This document shows positions 63,266-64,000 of a DNA stretch of 64,000 nucleotides, one piece after another. Both the position numbers and the translations under genes were made by a program. Source of the DNA: Mucilaginibacter inviolabilis (lineage in GTDB: Bacteria > Bacteroidota > Bacteroidia > Sphingobacteriales > Sphingobacteriaceae); assembly GCF_011089895.1 (NCBI RefSeq), contig NZ_JAANAT010000006.1, positions 1 to 64,000 on the forward strand. The letters are read 5' to 3'. Each line of letters starts with the position of its first letter. The first letter of the stretch is position 1. The notes under the pieces were generated by a model, which did no database searches, was not told the origin of the DNA, and saw nothing but the letters and a program-made list of their open reading frames with translations.

Positions 63266-64000
63266 TTAGCTCAAACTATAATTTAATTTTTTATGGCTTC
63301 CTTGTTCTATCACCATACCTTTGTCCAATACAATGATATTATCTGCATTATTTAAAGTGCTTGAACGGTGCGTAATAACAATTACTGTCTTTTGCTCTTC
63401 TTTTAACATTTCAATCATCTTTTGCACGTACTTTTCAGACACAGAATCAAGCGAAGAAGTGGCTTCGTCCAATATCAGAATTTCGGGATTACGGTATAAT
63501 GCCCGGGCTATTGCAATACGTTGCCTTTGACCGCCAGAGAGTGATGTTCCATTCTCACCCAGGTAAGTTTGGAATCCTTTGGGTAACGATTCGATAAAGC
63601 CGGTTATACCCAACTTAGCTGATATATCGATGATCTTTTTCATATCCGGCTCATTGTCGCCAACAGCGATGTTATCAATAACATTACCGGCAAACAGGTC
63701 AATTTGCTGGGGCACTACTGATATCATCTGACGAAGAGACGAATTGTTGATGTATTTGAGATCATACTCGCCTATACGTACATTACCTCCTTGTATAGGA
63801 TATATGTTTTGCAATATCGACATGAGTGTAGATTTACCCGAACCGCTTTCGCCTACAATAGCGGTAAACTTACCCTTCGGGATAATCAAACTCAGGTTAT
63901 CAAAAACAGCTACTCTTGTACCATACCTGAAAGAAACATTTTCAAAACGGATATCACCAATTTTATCGGGACTGAGATCAATTTGGTTCTCATCTTTTTC
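63266..64000 (-). CDS. ABC exporter ATP-binding domain, partial
   Basis: The 3' end of a gene whose 5' part is outside the window; 245 codons are visible and the frame is open to the edge. All ATPase motifs are present: FENVSFRYG (aromatic A-loop), Walker A GESGSGKST, Q-loop VVPQQIDLFAG, signature LSGGQRQRIAIARAL, Walker B ILILDEATSSLD and His of the H-switch VITHRSS. This is the exporter (ABCB/peptidase-exporter) subtype, normally fused after a six-helix membrane domain. Peptidase C39-type bacteriocin exporters are one possibility but cannot be told here. Confidence 0.92.
   Translation of the reverse strand, partial: EKDENQIDLSPDKIGDIRFENVSFRYGTRVAVFDNLSLIIPKGKFTAIVGESGSGKSTLMSILQNIYPIQGGNVRIGEYDLKYINNSSLRQMISVVPQQIDLFAGNVIDNIAVGDNEPDMKKIIDISAKLGITGFIESLPKGFQTYLGENGTSLSGGQRQRIAIARALYRNPEILILDEATSSLDSVSEKYVQKMIEMLKEEQKTVIVITHRSSTLNNADNIIVLDKGMVIEQGSHKKLNYSLS

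Overview
The window is a chromosomal segment of a Bacteroidota bacterium, most likely family Sphingobacteriaceae (Mucilaginibacter or Pedobacter type). The evidence is a PorP/SprF protein beside a giant adhesin with a type IX secretion (T9SS) C-terminal domain, several TonB-dependent receptors with CarboxypepD_reg-like N-termini, an ECF sigma/FecR pair, a short primary sigma factor lacking region 1.1, lipoproteins of the SCKKD type, and promoters of the Bacteroidota form TTG-N19-21-TAnnTTTG. I see no rRNA, complete tRNA, CRISPR array, transposase or integrase gene. Genus-level placement is inference.

Layout. 1-4535 (minus): a large secreted RHS/YD-repeat protein (its end lies outside the window) and a tail-fibre-like coiled-coil protein. 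5130-15631 (minus): an apparent four-gene unit of tail-collar protein, formyltransferase, 2642-residue MBG-repeat adhesin and SprF-like outer-membrane protein. 16033-19351 (plus): PiT phosphate transporter, tandem UspA protein and metallophosphoesterase. 19352-21898: two LacI-type operators, a candidate structured RNA, a GH18-like lipoprotein and an HD phosphohydrolase. 22103-29493 (minus): a phytate locus (TPR/HTH membrane regulator, TonB receptor, beta-helix lipoprotein, beta-propeller phytase). With the PiT operon it makes this half of the window a phosphorus-scavenging neighbourhood. 29677-36591: a small membrane protein, a truncated tRNA-like element, then two tandem TonB receptors with a PepSY protein and a 58-residue membrane protein, probably siderophore uptake. 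36740-38715: DoxX, then an SDR oxidoreductase and a TetR regulator that share a 20-bp operator placed on both promoters.

38865-46364 is the most unusual block. Two LA_2272-type surface-repeat proteins and a small beta-barrel protein share an upstream motif AGGGTAAA-N11-GTGTYAT, and they surround an ECF sigma/FecR pair and a second ECF sigma with a membrane partner. One repeat protein carries an N-terminal STN domain, the module through which FecA-type receptors signal to FecR. This suggests a cell-surface signalling circuit whose outer-membrane component is a repeat protein rather than a TonB receptor. The block is littered with dyad repeats.

46452-53589: a DUF488 protein, two ClC family proteins around an FNR/CRP-type regulator with an N-terminal cysteine cluster, a DUF4202 protein and an aspartyl protease. 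53752-64000: AsmA-like protein, primary sigma factor, cold-shock protein, a secreted hypothetical with a FecA-like receptor, a single-domain response regulator, thymidine kinase, a Pro/Glu-rich coiled-coil protein, and the 3' part of an ABC exporter running off the window end.
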